This document shows positions 52,779 through 62,502 of a stretch of DNA of 64,000 nt, one piece after another. The notes under the pieces were generated by a model. That model had not been told where the DNA came from and did no database searches. It saw nothing but the letters and a program-made list of their open reading frames with translations. The DNA is from Metabacillus dongyingensis (lineage in GTDB: Bacteria > Bacillota > Bacilli > Bacillales > Bacillaceae), in the NCBI RefSeq assembly GCF_019933155.2, contig NZ_CP082944.1:4156001-4220000 (forward strand), read 5' to 3'. The stretch's first letter is position 1. The number at the start of each line of letters is the position of its first letter. The translations under genes and the position numbers were made by a program.

Positions 52779-52969
52779 TTTTTCTCCCCCTAACATTTTC
52801 CTTTATTATTAAAAAAATATAATGCAATTATTCCAATCAGTCAAGTAGGAATTACTGACACAGATGACTTTCTTCATCATACGTTGTTCCTCAAGGAAAT
52901 ATTCATCAGGGGTTCCAACTCACAGTGTGCCCTCATAAATTATTAAATCAGCTTCATATTGGGAGGCGA

Positions 52970-53803
52970 ATGATTGCTGTGATTAAAATACAGAATGCTT
53001 ATCAAAGCAATAATATATTAAATACATCCATATTAACCGGCGAGCAAAAAGAGATCCTGGATTTAATGGTAAAGTATGAAGAAGTTTATTCCTATGAACA
53101 TTTTAATCAGCTAAAATTCGAATTGGACCTAAGAATTGAAATTGTAAAAGCGGCAACAGCTTTGTATCAAAGCGGCGTAAAGTTCACCACCTTTGAAAAT
53201 TCCCGCTGCAACCCGGCACTGTGGAATCTGACAAGGCAAGGGGCGATTGTCATAAAGCCGGGAGTTCTGCCGTCAGAAGGGATCCGGGATCTTTATGCAA
53301 ACGGAAAGCTTTATGCCTTTGAGTGCGCGACCGCCATTGTGGCCGTCTTTTACAAAGCGGTGCTTGAGATCATTGAAGAGCGTCATTTCAATCGGCTATT
53401 TGCCGGAATGATTCTCTATGACTGGCATTACGATGATGATCTGGGCGTTTTTACAAGAAGGGGAAATGATTATTTACCGGGGGACTGTGTATATTTTAAA
53501 AACCCGGATTTCGATCCTGAAAAGCCTCAGTGGCGCGGAGAAAATGCAATCGATATGGGATATGATCTCTATTACGGCCATGGAATTGGAATAAAAGATG
53601 CAGAAGGAATTATCGCTTCATTGAATAAATACCGGAAAGAGGGAGCTGTTCAGACTGCATATCTGCTTTCACAGGTTACAAGGCTGGATTACAGATATTT
53701 ATATGTTTACAGAAAGGCAGGCAGAGAAATCCAGGGAACTTTCCCGCTCGCTGATGATCAGAAAATCATTTCTAAGATCGGCTCGGCTGTTTATCTAAAA
53801 TAA
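52970..53803 (+). CDS. tgl: spore coat protein-glutamine gamma-glutamyltransferase
   Basis: A 277-residue spore coat transglutaminase. The catalytic region YAFECATAIV has the nucleophile Cys119. LYDWHY, GDCVYFKNPDFDP and WRGENAI are further family segments. Tgl crosslinks coat proteins such as GerQ and YeeK through Gln-Lys bonds. I start at ATG 52970 with GGGAGGCGA upstream. Compared with B. subtilis Tgl (245 residues) it has a C-terminal extension of about 25 residues. It should be made late in the mother cell; I found no clear sigma K promoter. Confidence 0.92.
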   Translation: MIAVIKIQNAYQSNNILNTSILTGEQKEILDLMVKYEEVYSYEHFNQLKFELDLRIEIVKAATALYQSGVKFTTFENSRCNPALWNLTRQGAIVIKPGVLPSEGIRDLYANGKLYAFECATAIVAVFYKAVLEIIEERHFNRLFAGMILYDWHYDDDLGVFTRRGNDYLPGDCVYFKNPDFDPEKPQWRGENAIDMGYDLYYGHGIGIKDAEGIIASLNKYRKEGAVQTAYLLSQVTRLDYRYLYVYRKAGREIQGTFPLADDQKIISKIGSAVYLK

Positions 53804-53808
53804 CAGAC

Positions 53809-53833
53809 AAAAGCTGCCTATTATTTAGGCAGC
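53809..53833 (-). terminator. hairpin between tgl and the small minus-strand gene
   Basis: GCTGCCT/AGGCAGC stem, with TTTTG following on the minus strand; it overlaps the stop of the 86-residue gene and follows the tgl stop. Confidence 0.65.
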
Positions 53834-54081
53834 CGCAGCTGGTTCTTATCAAAATATTTGCGCTGCAAGTAGTATTGTTCGCGTCCGAGGTACTGATTGA
53901 CAATCAGCTCCATCTTGCCAAGGTCATCTCTGGTAACGAGCGGATCGAGCTCACTCCACTTTACAACTCTAATAAAATAGTATTCTTTAATGGGAGTGAA
54001 AACAACGGGTGAATTCGGCCACTTATCAAACCAAAATTCAATTCTGCCGTGTTTCCTATAAGAATAATGAATGATTTTCAT
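53821..54081 (-). CDS. hypothetical protein, 86 residues
   Basis: A small basic, aromatic-rich protein (MKIIHYSYRKHGRIEFWFDKWP...). No signal or membrane segment is seen. The ATG is preceded by GTAGGTGATGG, a fair ribosome binding site. I do not know the family. It is alone between tgl and the kyn operon. Confidence 0.55.
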   Translation of the reverse strand: MKIIHYSYRKHGRIEFWFDKWPNSPVVFTPIKEYYFIRVVKWSELDPLVTRDDLGKMELIVNQYLGREQYYLQRKYFDKNQLRLPK

Positions 54082-54119
54082 TTTCCATCACCTACAAGTA
54101 GATTACACGTTCCGATCCA

Positions 54120-54152
54120 AAAAGAAAAGAAACAATCGGTTTTCTTTTTTTC
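54120..54152 (-). terminator. weak terminator after kynB
   Basis: AAAAGAAAAC/GTTTCTTTT stem with T-rich flank on the minus strand. GC-poor, hence uncertain. Confidence 0.4.
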
Positions 54153-54162
54153 CTGACAAGCC

Positions 54163-54783
54163 TTATTTAAACGTTCTTAAAATCGCTCTTACAGGACTTC
54201 CATCTCCATCTACAATCGGCAGCGGCAAAGCAATTAACTCATAATCTCCCTGTTCGGCTGCGCTTAAATCAAGCCCCTCTAAAATGAAAATTGAATGCTC
54301 CAAAAATGAATGATGGGCAGGAAGCTCTTTGCTTTTCATAAAATCAACAGAAGGAACATCCACACCTATCAGCTTGACTCCGATCTCTTTCAAGTAAGCA
54401 GCTGCATCAGGGTGAAAATAGGAGAACTTTTCCGGAAACCTTAACGGATCATCCCACGAATCTGTTCGGATCAACAGCCTTTCTGTTTCAGAAAGATCTG
54501 CTTTTTTCAGCTCGTGCGCTGTAATCACTTCAACATCCTGAAGGTGTATCACTTTTGCTTTTCCGCAGTAGATTGATAGATCGAGCTCATGCACTTTTTT
54601 CCCCTCTGAGTCAACATGAAAGGGTGCATCTATATGCGTACCGGTATGGGTGCTCATTTCAAGTTTGCCTACATTAACGGATCCGCTTGCTTCTTTTGTC
54701 CACATTAATTCAAAGTCAAATGGCGTATCGCCTGGCCACGTTGGCGTGCTTTTTTGAATAGGTCTTGAAATATCAATAATCAT
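54163..54783 (-). CDS. kynB: kynurenine formamidase
   Basis: A 206-residue metal-dependent arylformamidase of the cyclase family. The zinc-binding HTGTHIDAPFHVD motif is at about residues 46-58, with GVDVPSVDF and the ISRPI...WPGD start. It hydrolyses N-formylkynurenine to kynurenine in tryptophan breakdown. Its ATG overlaps the kynU stop by one base (TAATG) with GAGGTGA upstream, so it is translationally coupled. kynA is not in the window. Confidence 0.92.
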   Translation of the reverse strand: MIIDISRPIQKSTPTWPGDTPFDFELMWTKEASGSVNVGKLEMSTHTGTHIDAPFHVDSEGKKVHELDLSIYCGKAKVIHLQDVEVITAHELKKADLSETERLLIRTDSWDDPLRFPEKFSYFHPDAAAYLKEIGVKLIGVDVPSVDFMKSKELPAHHSFLEHSIFILEGLDLSAAEQGDYELIALPLPIVDGDGSPVRAILRTFK

Positions 54784-56054
54784 TATGCGATCACCTCACG
54801 CTTATTTTCATATTGTTCATATCTTTTTTCCCTCATAATGTCTTTTAGAAACTGTATTGTTTTCCAAAGTTCTTCATATGATGTATACAATGCAACTGGT
54901 GCCAGTCTGATAATGTTTGGCGATCGGTAATCCGGGATGACGCCAGCCTGCTTTAAGGCTTTGCAAATCCTTGCTGCTTCAGGGTGCTGGAGAGCTACGT
55001 GGCCCCCGCGTCTGTCATCTTCAGCAGGGTTGATGATGCGAAAAGCAAATCCTGAAAGCTCAGAATCAATTAAATCCATCATAATTCTTGTCATATTCAG
55101 CGACTTTTTGCGAATGGCTGAAAGAGTAGCTTCTTTAAAAAGCTGAAGAGACGCAGACAGAGGCGCTGTACTGAAAATATGGGGCGTTCCAATTTGATAG
55201 GCTCCGGCAGAGGCAGCAGGAGTAAAGCTGTGGTCCATATCAAATTGAGACTCTTTATTCGATCCAAACCATCCGCTTAAGCCCGGCATTTTCCCCAAGT
55301 GCTTTTCATGAACAAAGAGTCCTGCAGAAGCCCCGGGTCCTCCGTTTAAATACTTGTAATTGCACCAGTAGGCAAAATCAACTCCCCATTTGTGAAACTC
55401 ATGCGGCACTGCCCCCACTGAATGGCACCCGTCAAACCCAATCAAAATCCCCCGGTCTCTTGCGGCTTTCGTCAGCTTTTCTATATTCAAAAGCTGTCCG
55501 CTCCGGTAAAGAACGGTAGGCAAAACAACTAATGCAATTTCATTTGTCATACAAGCAATGATATCGTCCTCTTCGAGGGTATGGCCATCCCTGCTTTTCG
55601 CCTTAACTAAATGAACATTCGGATCGAGCCCTCTTAAAGACAGCTGACTCTGCAGCGCATAAATATCAGATGGAAAATTCAGGTCATCTGCCAGAATCTT
55701 CGTACGCTTCTTCTCTGGATGAAAAAAGCTTGCAGCGAGCTGATGCAGATTGACTGTTGTTGATCCGGTCACAACTACCTCATCAGACTTCGCCCCTATT
55801 AAAAATGCAGATTGCTCGCCAAGCGTTTCTGATAAGGTGTACCAAGGCTTTTCTCCTTGAGTCCAGCCGTCAATCCCATACTCCTTCCAGGCATCAAGCA
55901 TGGATATCAATGCGGCCTCTGCCCTTTTTGAAGGCAGTCCAAGGGAATTTCCATCTAAATAAATCACATCTTTTTTCAGATAAAACTCATTTCGAAAATG
56001 GGCAAGTTCATCTTTCTCATCAAGGGCTGCCGCCTTTTTAAGATCCATTTGCAT
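54783..56054 (-). CDS. kynU: kynureninase
   Basis: A 423-residue PLP enzyme. Family segments include [37 protein letters not shown], and the PLP-Lys site [13 protein letters not shown]. It cleaves kynurenine to anthranilate and alanine. Its start overlaps the upstream nitronate monooxygenase gene by 17 bases, behind GGAAGGG, and kynB follows with a one-base overlap. The three genes form a tight operon. Anthranilate could feed tryptophan resynthesis or other products. Confidence 0.93.
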   Translation of the reverse strand: MQMDLKKAAALDEKDELAHFRNEFYLKKDVIYLDGNSLGLPSKRAEAALISMLDAWKEYGIDGWTQGEKPWYTLSETLGEQSAFLIGAKSDEVVVTGSTTVNLHQLAASFFHPEKKRTKILADDLNFPSDIYALQSQLSLRGLDPNVHLVKAKSRDGHTLEEDDIIACMTNEIALVVLPTVLYRSGQLLNIEKLTKAARDRGILIGFDGCHSVGAVPHEFHKWGVDFAYWCNYKYLNGGPGASAGLFVHEKHLGKMPGLSGWFGSNKESQFDMDHSFTPAASAGAYQIGTPHIFSTAPLSASLQLFKEATLSAIRKKSLNMTRIMMDLIDSELSGFAFRIINPAEDDRRGGHVALQHPEAARICKALKQAGVIPDYRSPNIIRLAPVALYTSYEELWKTIQFLKDIMREKRYEQYENKREVIA

Positions 56055-57135
56055 TCAATCCCTTCCAGCTGGAATCTGTAACAGCATTCACTTGTCCAAT
56101 TAATCTTTCTAAAATCTCTTTGGCAGTCAGAGATTCTGTAATCATTCTTAAACCCTGTCCTGCCCACAATGACATGTTTTCCGAATTGAGCTCTTGTGCA
56201 GCATGACTGCGCAAACTTTTTGTCATTTCATTTTGTACAGGATAAGGTAAAATGCTGTTTTCAAATGGTTTCATCTTTTGAATAAAGTCATTTTTAATTC
56301 CACGGGCATATTTGCCGGAAAAGGCTCTTGTCAAAACGGTCTCATCTTCGTTGCTGCTTAATACCTTTGCTTTGTAAGCAGAAGGGGCTCCGCTTTCTGT
56401 ACATGGAATAAAAACACTTCCCAGCTGAACTGCATCTGCACCAAGGATCAGCGCTGCTGCTATTCCTCTTGCATCTGCAATTCCCCCGGCTGCAATAATA
56501 GGAAGGCTTAGAGCGTCTGCTGCTTGAGGTACAAGAGCCATTGTGCCAATGCAAGAATCAGCGGAGCTTTTAAATGTACCTCGGTGTCCTCCTGCTTCGC
56601 TTCCCTGCATAACGATAACGTCTGCACCCCGCTCTTCGAACAAAAGAGCCTCCTCCACTGTTGTAGCTGTGCCCATCACAATCCGGCCTGCCCGTTTAAG
56701 CTCCCTGACTGCTTCTATTGAAGGAAGACCAAAAGTAAAAGAACAGATCGGCACATCATTTTGAAGAACGGCCTCAAGCTGCTTCTCATAATTTAATTGA
56801 CTCTTTTCATATGTGAATGAAATATCCTCCGCCGGCATATTGAATTTTTCAAGGACACCCTTCATCGCCAAAATATCATCTTTGCTGATCCCTGCTTCTT
56901 TTTCAGGGACGAAAAGATTCACATTAAAGGGTTTGCCTGTTAAACCTTTTATTTCTTTTATTTGCTGATCAAGCTGAAGGGACGTTAAATACCCTGCACC
57001 GACTGATCCCAATGCTCCGGCCTCACTGACTGCGCTGACCAGCTTCGGGACAGTAATTCCTCCTGCCATCGGTGCTTGAACAATTGGGTATTCAATCTTA
57101 AGCAGCCTGCTTATAGAGGTATGATTCCATGTCAT
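56038..57135 (-). CDS. nitronate monooxygenase-type flavoenzyme
   Basis: A 365-residue FMN-dependent TIM-barrel enzyme of the NMO/2-nitropropane dioxygenase family. The N-terminal [11 protein letters not shown], the GSEAGGHRG loop with the catalytic His near residue 184, and the [17 protein letters not shown] / GADAVQLG phosphate-binding region are all present. Class I NMOs detoxify propionate-3-nitronate. It leads the operon with kynU and kynB, overlapping kynU. Whether it acts on a kynurenine-related compound is unknown. Confidence 0.85.
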   Translation of the reverse strand: MTWNHTSISRLLKIEYPIVQAPMAGGITVPKLVSAVSEAGALGSVGAGYLTSLQLDQQIKEIKGLTGKPFNVNLFVPEKEAGISKDDILAMKGVLEKFNMPAEDISFTYEKSQLNYEKQLEAVLQNDVPICSFTFGLPSIEAVRELKRAGRIVMGTATTVEEALLFEERGADVIVMQGSEAGGHRGTFKSSADSCIGTMALVPQAADALSLPIIAAGGIADARGIAAALILGADAVQLGSVFIPCTESGAPSAYKAKVLSSNEDETVLTRAFSGKYARGIKNDFIQKMKPFENSILPYPVQNEMTKSLRSHAAQELNSENMSLWAGQGLRMITESLTAKEILERLIGQVNAVTDSSWKGLNANGS

Positions 57136-57305
57136 TCAGTTTTCCTCCCATCTCTGAAGAATGCTGTATATCTTCTTCTACATGCCGGCCGCTGTTCCCT
57201 GCCATACTAAAAGGAATACCCGCATAGAAGCAAATATCGAGTTCATTTTTGCTGATTATGCTAAAATGGTAAAAAATAGATTAGGATAGATTGGAGTTGT
57301 CTTAG

Positions 57306-57704
57306 TTGGAAGAGTTATGCCCGCTTTGCAATCCCGAAATGATAGAAGATCAAAAAGCCGTTCTGTCCAATGAACATTGCCTCTTTTTGCAAATGCCTCA
57401 AAAAGTACTGAAAGGCTCGGGCTTAATCGTTCCAAGAGAGCACAGGCCAACCGTTTTCGATTTAACAGAAGAAGAGTGGCACGCAACTTTCAGCCTGCTG
57501 AAGGAAGTGAAGAAATGGCTCGATGATATGGATCAGCCTGATGGCTATACGATAGGATGGAATTCAGGAGAAACAGGCGGACAGCATATTTTTCACGCTC
57601 ACCTGCATGTTATTCCCCGTTTCCAAGACGAGCCTTATGCAGGACGCGGCATTCGCTCCTGGCTGAAGGATATAGACAATATGAGGCCCTCTATCATAGA
57701 TTAA
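57306..57704 (+). CDS. HIT-family nucleotide hydrolase
   Basis: A 132-residue histidine triad protein. The catalytic HAHLH is at 97-101 (QHIFHAHLHVIPR) with His94 before it, and an N-terminal CPLC (Cys5, Cys8) may bind zinc. HIT proteins hydrolyse nucleoside phosphoramidates and AMP derivatives. The start is TTG with TTGGAG upstream. The DUF948 gene follows after 60 bases. The substrate is not known. It is distinct from the typical Bacillus Hit protein in carrying the CxxC pair. Confidence 0.87.
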   Translation: MEELCPLCNPEMIEDQKAVLSNEHCLFLQMPQKVLKGSGLIVPREHRPTVFDLTEEEWHATFSLLKEVKKWLDDMDQPDGYTIGWNSGETGGQHIFHAHLHVIPRFQDEPYAGRGIRSWLKDIDNMRPSIID

Positions 57705-57764
57705 GAAATGCCCTTATAGGGTAAAAAATAAAAAAGAGAAGAAATAGAAAGGAGTTTTTACCCG

Positions 57765-58097
57765 ATGACGATTGTTTATATAAGCATCGCGCTAGTAGTT
57801 TGTGCACTAATTTATTTAGGAACCTCTGCTTTTAGAACGTTTAAAAAAGCAAAGCCTGCATTGCAGGATCTTCAAGAAACGGCTAACCGCATCCAAAAGC
57901 AAACAGAGGGCATACAAACCGAAACAACCAAGCTAACTGCAACACAGGAGAAAATCATGTCAGATGTGGAATACAAAAAACAGACAGTCCAGACAACAAT
58001 TGAGATCGCCAAAGAAACACCTGAAACATTAAAAAGCTTTAAAGAATTTTTGCCGGCTAAAAAAAATGAACGGTTTACTCATAAGGTACGGGGATAA
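57765..58097 (+). CDS. DUF948-type membrane-anchored coiled-coil protein
   Basis: A 110-residue protein with one N-terminal membrane helix (IVYISIALVVCALIYLGTSAF) and a helical, Gln/Thr-rich coiled-coil part (LQETANRIQKQTEGIQTETTKL). This is the build of DUF948 proteins, which have general-stress-associated members in Bacillus. AGAAAGGAG precedes the ATG. A strong terminator follows. No biochemical role is known. Confidence 0.8.
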   Translation: MTIVYISIALVVCALIYLGTSAFRTFKKAKPALQDLQETANRIQKQTEGIQTETTKLTATQEKIMSDVEYKKQTVQTTIEIAKETPETLKSFKEFLPAKKNERFTHKVRG

Positions 58098-58135
58098 AAA
58101 GAAGGCGGCTCGTCTGAATGAGCCGCCTTCTTTTT
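58096..58135 (+). terminator. terminator after the DUF948 gene
   Basis: GAAGGCGGCTC/GAGCCGCCTTC perfect 11-bp stem followed by five T residues. Confidence 0.92.
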
Positions 58136-58156
58136 ATGATTTTCCAGGAGCAGGTT

Positions 58157-59083
58157 CTACTGCTTTCTCCACCAAGTTTCTCCGATTTTCATGACCTTAA
58201 GCAGCTCTTTATCAAGCGAAAGTCTTTCCCATTCTGAATACAGGCGCCCGAGGGCTTCGGGTCCTGTATCATCTGCCAGTCTGTATGCGCCATAATGCAT
58301 GGGGATAAATGGACCTTTCGAATTTAAATCAAGAAACGCCTGAATCGCGTCTTCCGGATTTATGTGGGAAACCTTCATAAACCACTCCGGCTCATAGGCT
58401 CCAATCGGCATTAGGACTGCATCGATATCGTATCTGCTCCCAATCTCTTTAAATCCTCTGAAATAACCTGTATCACCAACGAAATATACTGTGTAGGGCG
58501 TGACAGTATCCTCTATCAACCACCCTCCCCAATGAGAAGAGTTGGTATCCCAAAGAGTTCTCCTTGTCCAATGCTGAGCAGGAACGAAGGATAGCTTTCC
58601 GCCATATACTTCAAATGAATCCCACCAATTTGCTTCTATTACCTGCTTATATCCTCTTCTTTTAAAAGCAGGTTTCAAGCCTTCCGGCACATAATATACC
58701 GGATTTCCTTTTAATTGTTTAATGCTCGCAAAATCAAGGTGGTCATAATGTCCATGCGAGATTAGAACAAAATCGATCTCAGGAAGATCCTGTATTTGAA
58801 GACCCGGCTTTGTAAGCCGTTTTTGAACACCCATTCTTTCTGCCCATACCGGATCAGTCAGGATATTTTTTTCATTTAGCTGTATCAGAAAAGTAGAATG
58901 GCCGATCCAGGTGATGCTCATATCTGATCGATTGTTTTTTAATTCAGCTTCAACTGTTTTTTCTGTTCGTTCAATCGATAGAGAAAGATCCTTTTGCTTG
59001 CTCCTTCTTTCTTTCATCCACTTTCTCAAATCAGAAAAGTTCTTCGTATTTTGAACATCGTCAAGATTTTGATACTTTTTCAC
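58157..59083 (-). CDS. metallo-beta-lactamase-fold hydrolase, NAPE-PLD-like
   Basis: A 308-residue MBL-fold enzyme. The zinc motif is HGHYDHLD (His110, His112, Asp114, His115), with [12 protein letters not shown] before it, VGDTGY later, and MHYGAY near the end. It resembles NAPE-hydrolysing phospholipase D and UlaG-type proteins, so a phosphodiesterase or lactonase role is possible. The start is GTG overlapping the stop of the upstream yjbQ-like gene. The first 50 residues are basic and helical. Confidence 0.83.
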   Translation of the reverse strand: MKKYQNLDDVQNTKNFSDLRKWMKERRSKQKDLSLSIERTEKTVEAELKNNRSDMSITWIGHSTFLIQLNEKNILTDPVWAERMGVQKRLTKPGLQIQDLPEIDFVLISHGHYDHLDFASIKQLKGNPVYYVPEGLKPAFKRRGYKQVIEANWWDSFEVYGGKLSFVPAQHWTRRTLWDTNSSHWGGWLIEDTVTPYTVYFVGDTGYFRGFKEIGSRYDIDAVLMPIGAYEPEWFMKVSHINPEDAIQAFLDLNSKGPFIPMHYGAYRLADDTGPEALGRLYSEWERLSLDKELLKVMKIGETWWRKQ

Positions 59084-59484
59084 AATGAAGACTGAACCTT
59101 TACATAAAAAGTACGTTCTCTAGGACCGTCAAACTCACAAAAGTAAATTCCCTGCCACGTGCCGAGAACAAGCTGTCCGTCTGATACAATAATATGCTGT
59201 GATGCACCCACTGTGCTCGCTTTCATGTGAGCAGCAGTATTTCCTTCATCATGCCGATCTTTCTCATGGTGCCATGGATAGATTTCATCAAAACGTCTGA
59301 TCATGTCTTTTTTTACGTCTGGATCAGCATTTTCATTAATTGTAATGCCTGCTGTAGTATGCGGGCAGTAAATAAGGACAGTTCCTTCTTTTATGGAAGC
59401 TTCTCTCACTAGTTTTTCAACACTTGAAGTCACATCTGCCATCTCGTCGCGAGAGTTTGTTTTTATAGTAAACCTTTTCAGCAT
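59080..59484 (-). CDS. YjbQ/UPF0047 family protein
   Basis: A 134-residue protein of the YjbQ family (B. subtilis YugU). Conserved segments are [32 protein letters not shown] and [15 protein letters not shown], with the His residues of the metal site. Members show weak thiamine-phosphate synthase activity in E. coli; the real role is uncertain. AAGGAGG lies upstream of the ATG. Its stop overlaps the start of the metallohydrolase gene, forming a coupled pair. Confidence 0.88.
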   Translation of the reverse strand: MLKRFTIKTNSRDEMADVTSSVEKLVREASIKEGTVLIYCPHTTAGITINENADPDVKKDMIRRFDEIYPWHHEKDRHDEGNTAAHMKASTVGASQHIIVSDGQLVLGTWQGIYFCEFDGPRERTFYVKVQSSL

Positions 59485-59636
59485 TATGCGAGTCCCTCCT
59501 TATTCCCTTTGGTTGCATTGTATCATTAAGCAGCCTAATCCGGCACGTTGGAGCTGCCAGCAAGCTTTGAGCTGCTCACTTTAAAATTCATCTCCTCTTT
59601 CCCGCTTATATGCTTACTTAATAGAATTTATCCACT

Positions 59637-59674
59637 TAATAAAAAAACCCAAAAAGGCATTTATCCTTCTTGGG
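59637..59674 (-). terminator. terminator after the GH13 gene
   Basis: CCCAA..AGG and CCT..TTGGG arms with seven T residues on the minus strand, just past the stop. Confidence 0.8.
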
Positions 59675-59686
59675 AGTTATGTGATT

Positions 59687-61348
59687 TTAGAGAACGTAAA
59701 CTCTTGTTTCAAATGGTTTCAATGTAAATGAAGTAGTGTGCTTATGTTCAGCAACTTCGTAGTTTTGAAGAATCAGCTGTTCTTTAGATAACGGCAGCTT
59801 GCTGTACTGGTAAAAAGCCGTTTTGTTGCTGATGTTTGAGATAACCAGTGCTGTTCTGCCTTCAAAAGTTCTTGTGTAAGCATAGATTTGCTTATCCTCT
59901 GGAAGAATCAAATCATATGATCCATAAACGAAAACCAGATGCTCTTTACGCAGGTCAATCATCTTTTTATAAAAATGATAGACCGAGTTCTCATCTTTTA
60001 ACTGCTTTTCAACGTTAATTTTTTTATAGTTATCATTCGCTCCAAACCACGGTGTGCCAGCAGAGAAGCCTCCATTTTTCTCTTCATTCCATTGCATTGG
60101 TGTACGGGAATTATCACGGCCCTTATGCCAGATAATTTCCATGATCTCATCATGTGAACGTCCTTTTGCCGTTTCAATGCGGTAAAGGTTTTTCATGGCT
60201 ACATCATCATAATCATCAATCGACGGGAAATGAACATTTGTCATTCCAAGCTCCTGTCCCTGATAAATAAATGGTGTACCCTGCATTAAGAAGTACATGG
60301 CTGCTAATGCTTTTGCACTTTCTGTCAAAAATTCCTTATCGTTTCCCCAGGTTGATACAGAGCGGGCCTGGTCGTGATTTTCAAGAAATAATGCATTCCA
60401 GCCGGAACCGTCCAGCCCTTTTTGCCATTTTGTTAATGTTTCTTTTAACTTAATGAGGTCGACTGTTCCTTCTGTGCCATTATCCCATAATCCGAGATGC
60501 TCGAATTGGAAGATCATGTTGAAGATTCCATTTGTATCGCCAACCCAGTCTTCTGCCTGCTCAAGCTTAACGCCATTCGCTTCTCCGACTGTCATGATAT
60601 CATAACGTGCAAACGTTTGCGCTTTCAGCTCGCTTAGGTGCTCCATAATGCCTTCTACATTCATGTGGTAATCAAAAGAGGAAACGAAATCAAGTCCATT
60701 CGGATTAGGAAGATCAGGGAAGCCGTCTTTTTTGTTAATATGGGAAATTGCATCTACACGGAAGCCGTCTATTCCTTTATCAAGCCACCAGTTAATCATA
60801 TCGTAAACTGATTGCCTCATTTCTTGGTTTTTCCAGTTTAAATCAGGCTGTTTTGTTGCGAATACGTGCATGTAATATTGATTTGTTGCTTCGTCAAGCT
60901 CCCAGGCAGAACCGCTGAAAATACTTTCCCAGTTGTTTGGCTCTTTGCCATTTTTGCCGTCGCGCCAGATGTACCAGTCACGTTTGTCGTTCTCTTTTGA
61001 AGATCGTGATTCGATAAACCAAGGATGCTCATCACTAGTATGATTCACTACCAGATCAAGAATCAGCTTCATGTCTCTCTTGTGCACTTCAGAGAGAAGG
61101 TCATCAAAGTCCTCCATTGTACCGAAGTCTGCCATAATGTCTTGATAATCGCTAATGTCGTAGCCGTTATCAGCATTAGGCGATGTGAAAATCGGGCAAA
61201 TCCAGATTACATCAATGCCGAAATCTTTTAAGTAATCTAATTTAGAAATAATCCCGCGGATATCGCCAATTCCGTCACCGTTGGAATCCATAAAGCTTCT
61301 AGGATATATTTGGTATGCAACCGCTTCTTTCCACCAAATCTTTTTCAA
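59687..61348 (-). CDS. GH13 oligo-1,6-glucosidase / alpha-glucosidase
   Basis: A 553-residue intracellular GH13 subfamily enzyme without a signal peptide. The catalytic residues are Asp199 (GFRVDAISH), Glu256 (VGEANG) and Asp326 (LENHDQAR), with DLVVNHTSDEH as region I. It hydrolyses isomaltose-type or maltose-type oligosaccharides. I start at the TTG at 61348, eight bases after AAGGAG; the GTG three codons earlier overlaps that site. A perfect cre upstream predicts glucose repression. No transporter genes adjoin it. Confidence 0.88.
   Translation of the reverse strand: MKKIWWKEAVAYQIYPRSFMDSNGDGIGDIRGIISKLDYLKDFGIDVIWICPIFTSPNADNGYDISDYQDIMADFGTMEDFDDLLSEVHKRDMKLILDLVVNHTSDEHPWFIESRSSKENDKRDWYIWRDGKNGKEPNNWESIFSGSAWELDEATNQYYMHVFATKQPDLNWKNQEMRQSVYDMINWWLDKGIDGFRVDAISHINKKDGFPDLPNPNGLDFVSSFDYHMNVEGIMEHLSELKAQTFARYDIMTVGEANGVKLEQAEDWVGDTNGIFNMIFQFEHLGLWDNGTEGTVDLIKLKETLTKWQKGLDGSGWNALFLENHDQARSVSTWGNDKEFLTESAKALAAMYFLMQGTPFIYQGQELGMTNVHFPSIDDYDDVAMKNLYRIETAKGRSHDEIMEIIWHKGRDNSRTPMQWNEEKNGGFSAGTPWFGANDNYKKINVEKQLKDENSVYHFYKKMIDLRKEHLVFVYGSYDLILPEDKQIYAYTRTFEGRTALVISNISNKTAFYQYSKLPLSKEQLILQNYEVAEHKHTTSFTLKPFETRVYVL
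60608..60621. promoter_or_regulatory. intragenic cre-like palindrome
   Basis: TGCAAACGTTTGCG contains the perfect palindrome GCAAACGTTTGC inside the GH13 coding region. It fits cre except for the last base. It may be a CcpA roadblock or chance. Confidence 0.3.
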
Positions 61349-61423
61349 CTTAAACACTCCTTTATATCAACCTTAACGTCAAGTAAGACGAATGAAAAAT
61401 AGGAATAAAATATTAAAAAGCAA

Positions 61424-61437
61424 AGTATTCGCTTACA
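61424..61437 (-). promoter_or_regulatory. cre site upstream of the GH13 gene
   Basis: On the minus strand TGTAAGCGAATACT fits WTGNAANCGNWNNCW fully. It lies about 76-89 bases before the start codon, consistent with CcpA repression at the promoter. Confidence 0.7.
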
Positions 61438-61540
61438 TTTATTAAAAGTTGTCATTACTAAAAAATATTATACTCTAATTATGTTAAAGATTGAACAATT
61501 TCTGTTGAATTCCTTCTAATTGTATTTATAGAAAAAAGAA

Positions 61541-61565
61541 GAAGGTATCTGCACTGGATACCTTC
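61541..61565 (-). terminator. terminator after the symporter pseudogene
   Basis: GAAGGTATC/GATACCTTC stem with a seven-base loop, then a T-rich tract on the minus strand. Confidence 0.75.
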
Positions 61566-61570
61566 CTAAA

Positions 61571-62435
61571 TTATGCAATTCTGGAATCAGGCTCAGCTGA
61601 TTTCTTCTTCAGCCAGTCTTTTCCTTCCACTAATCTCGAAATCATCATGCTGCTGACATTGTCACCGGTTGCATTGAGCATCGTTGCAGGCGGATCAATA
61701 ATCGTGGAGATTGCCGCAATGATAGGCAAGGCTTCCGGAGGAAATCCGTAAAGCGTCAAAATCAGCATCTCACCAATCATTCCGCCGCTTGGAATAGCTC
61801 CCATTACAGTCCCAACGAGAATGGCAACGAGGACAACACTCGTCAATGTGCCCAATCCTGAGAAGTTCATTTCAAAGATTCCAAAAAGGAAGGCAATCTT
61901 CAGCACACCGCCAAGGACAGATCCATTTTTGTGAAGAGCAGCGCCCAAAGGTACAGTTGTCTCGCGAATATCAGCGCTGATACCCATTTTCCGTGTCGCT
62001 TCAAGGTTCACGGGAATTGCAGCTGCACTGCTGCAGGTAGCAAGTGCAGTCACGGTTGGAGAAAGCATGTTTTTCCAGAAAACAGCTACAGCCTTCTTTT
62101 TGCCTGACATGAATGCGTAAAATGTAAATGATAAATGCTGAGACGTAATACATGACACCCGCTTTAAAATAAGTACCTAAAAACATCGGACCGTATTCTC
62201 CGACTAAAGTGGCGAAATAAGCACCAAGTCCGATCGGAGCATAATACATAATTAATGAAACCAGCTTCATCAAAACTTCTGATCCAAAAGAAAGAAAGCT
62301 TGCAAACGGTTTCCCTTTTGACTCTTTTTGGGATGATGTTCTGCGATGGAGTTGGACAATACTGAAATACTGGAAACACATAATTTTTATGGCGGATAGA
62401 TTGCAGCCTGATTTCAAGATAGTTCCAGCCCTCAA
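61571..62435 (-). pseudogene. truncated, frameshifted dicarboxylate/amino acid:cation symporter
   Basis: Two overlapping frames together give the C-terminal half of a DAACS-family symporter. The upstream frame reads SEVLMKLVSLIMYYAPIGLGAYFATLVGEYGP and ends wrongly after FIIY. The downstream frame resumes with FTFYAFMSGKKKA and ALATCSSAAAIPVNLEA, then GAIPSGGMIGEMLIL and DPPATMLNATGD. The frame change lies near 62105-62125. Helices of the N-terminal half are missing, and the sequence upstream of about 62340 is decayed. It is thus a pseudogene of a glutamate/succinate-type transporter. The intact neighbours show no IS element. Confidence 0.85.
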
Positions 62436-62502
62436 GAAGAGAAATTCTGTGTTTCGCTGGGGGATTAAAATCAGATTGGTCTAGTCAGCAAAAAACAGGC
62501 AA

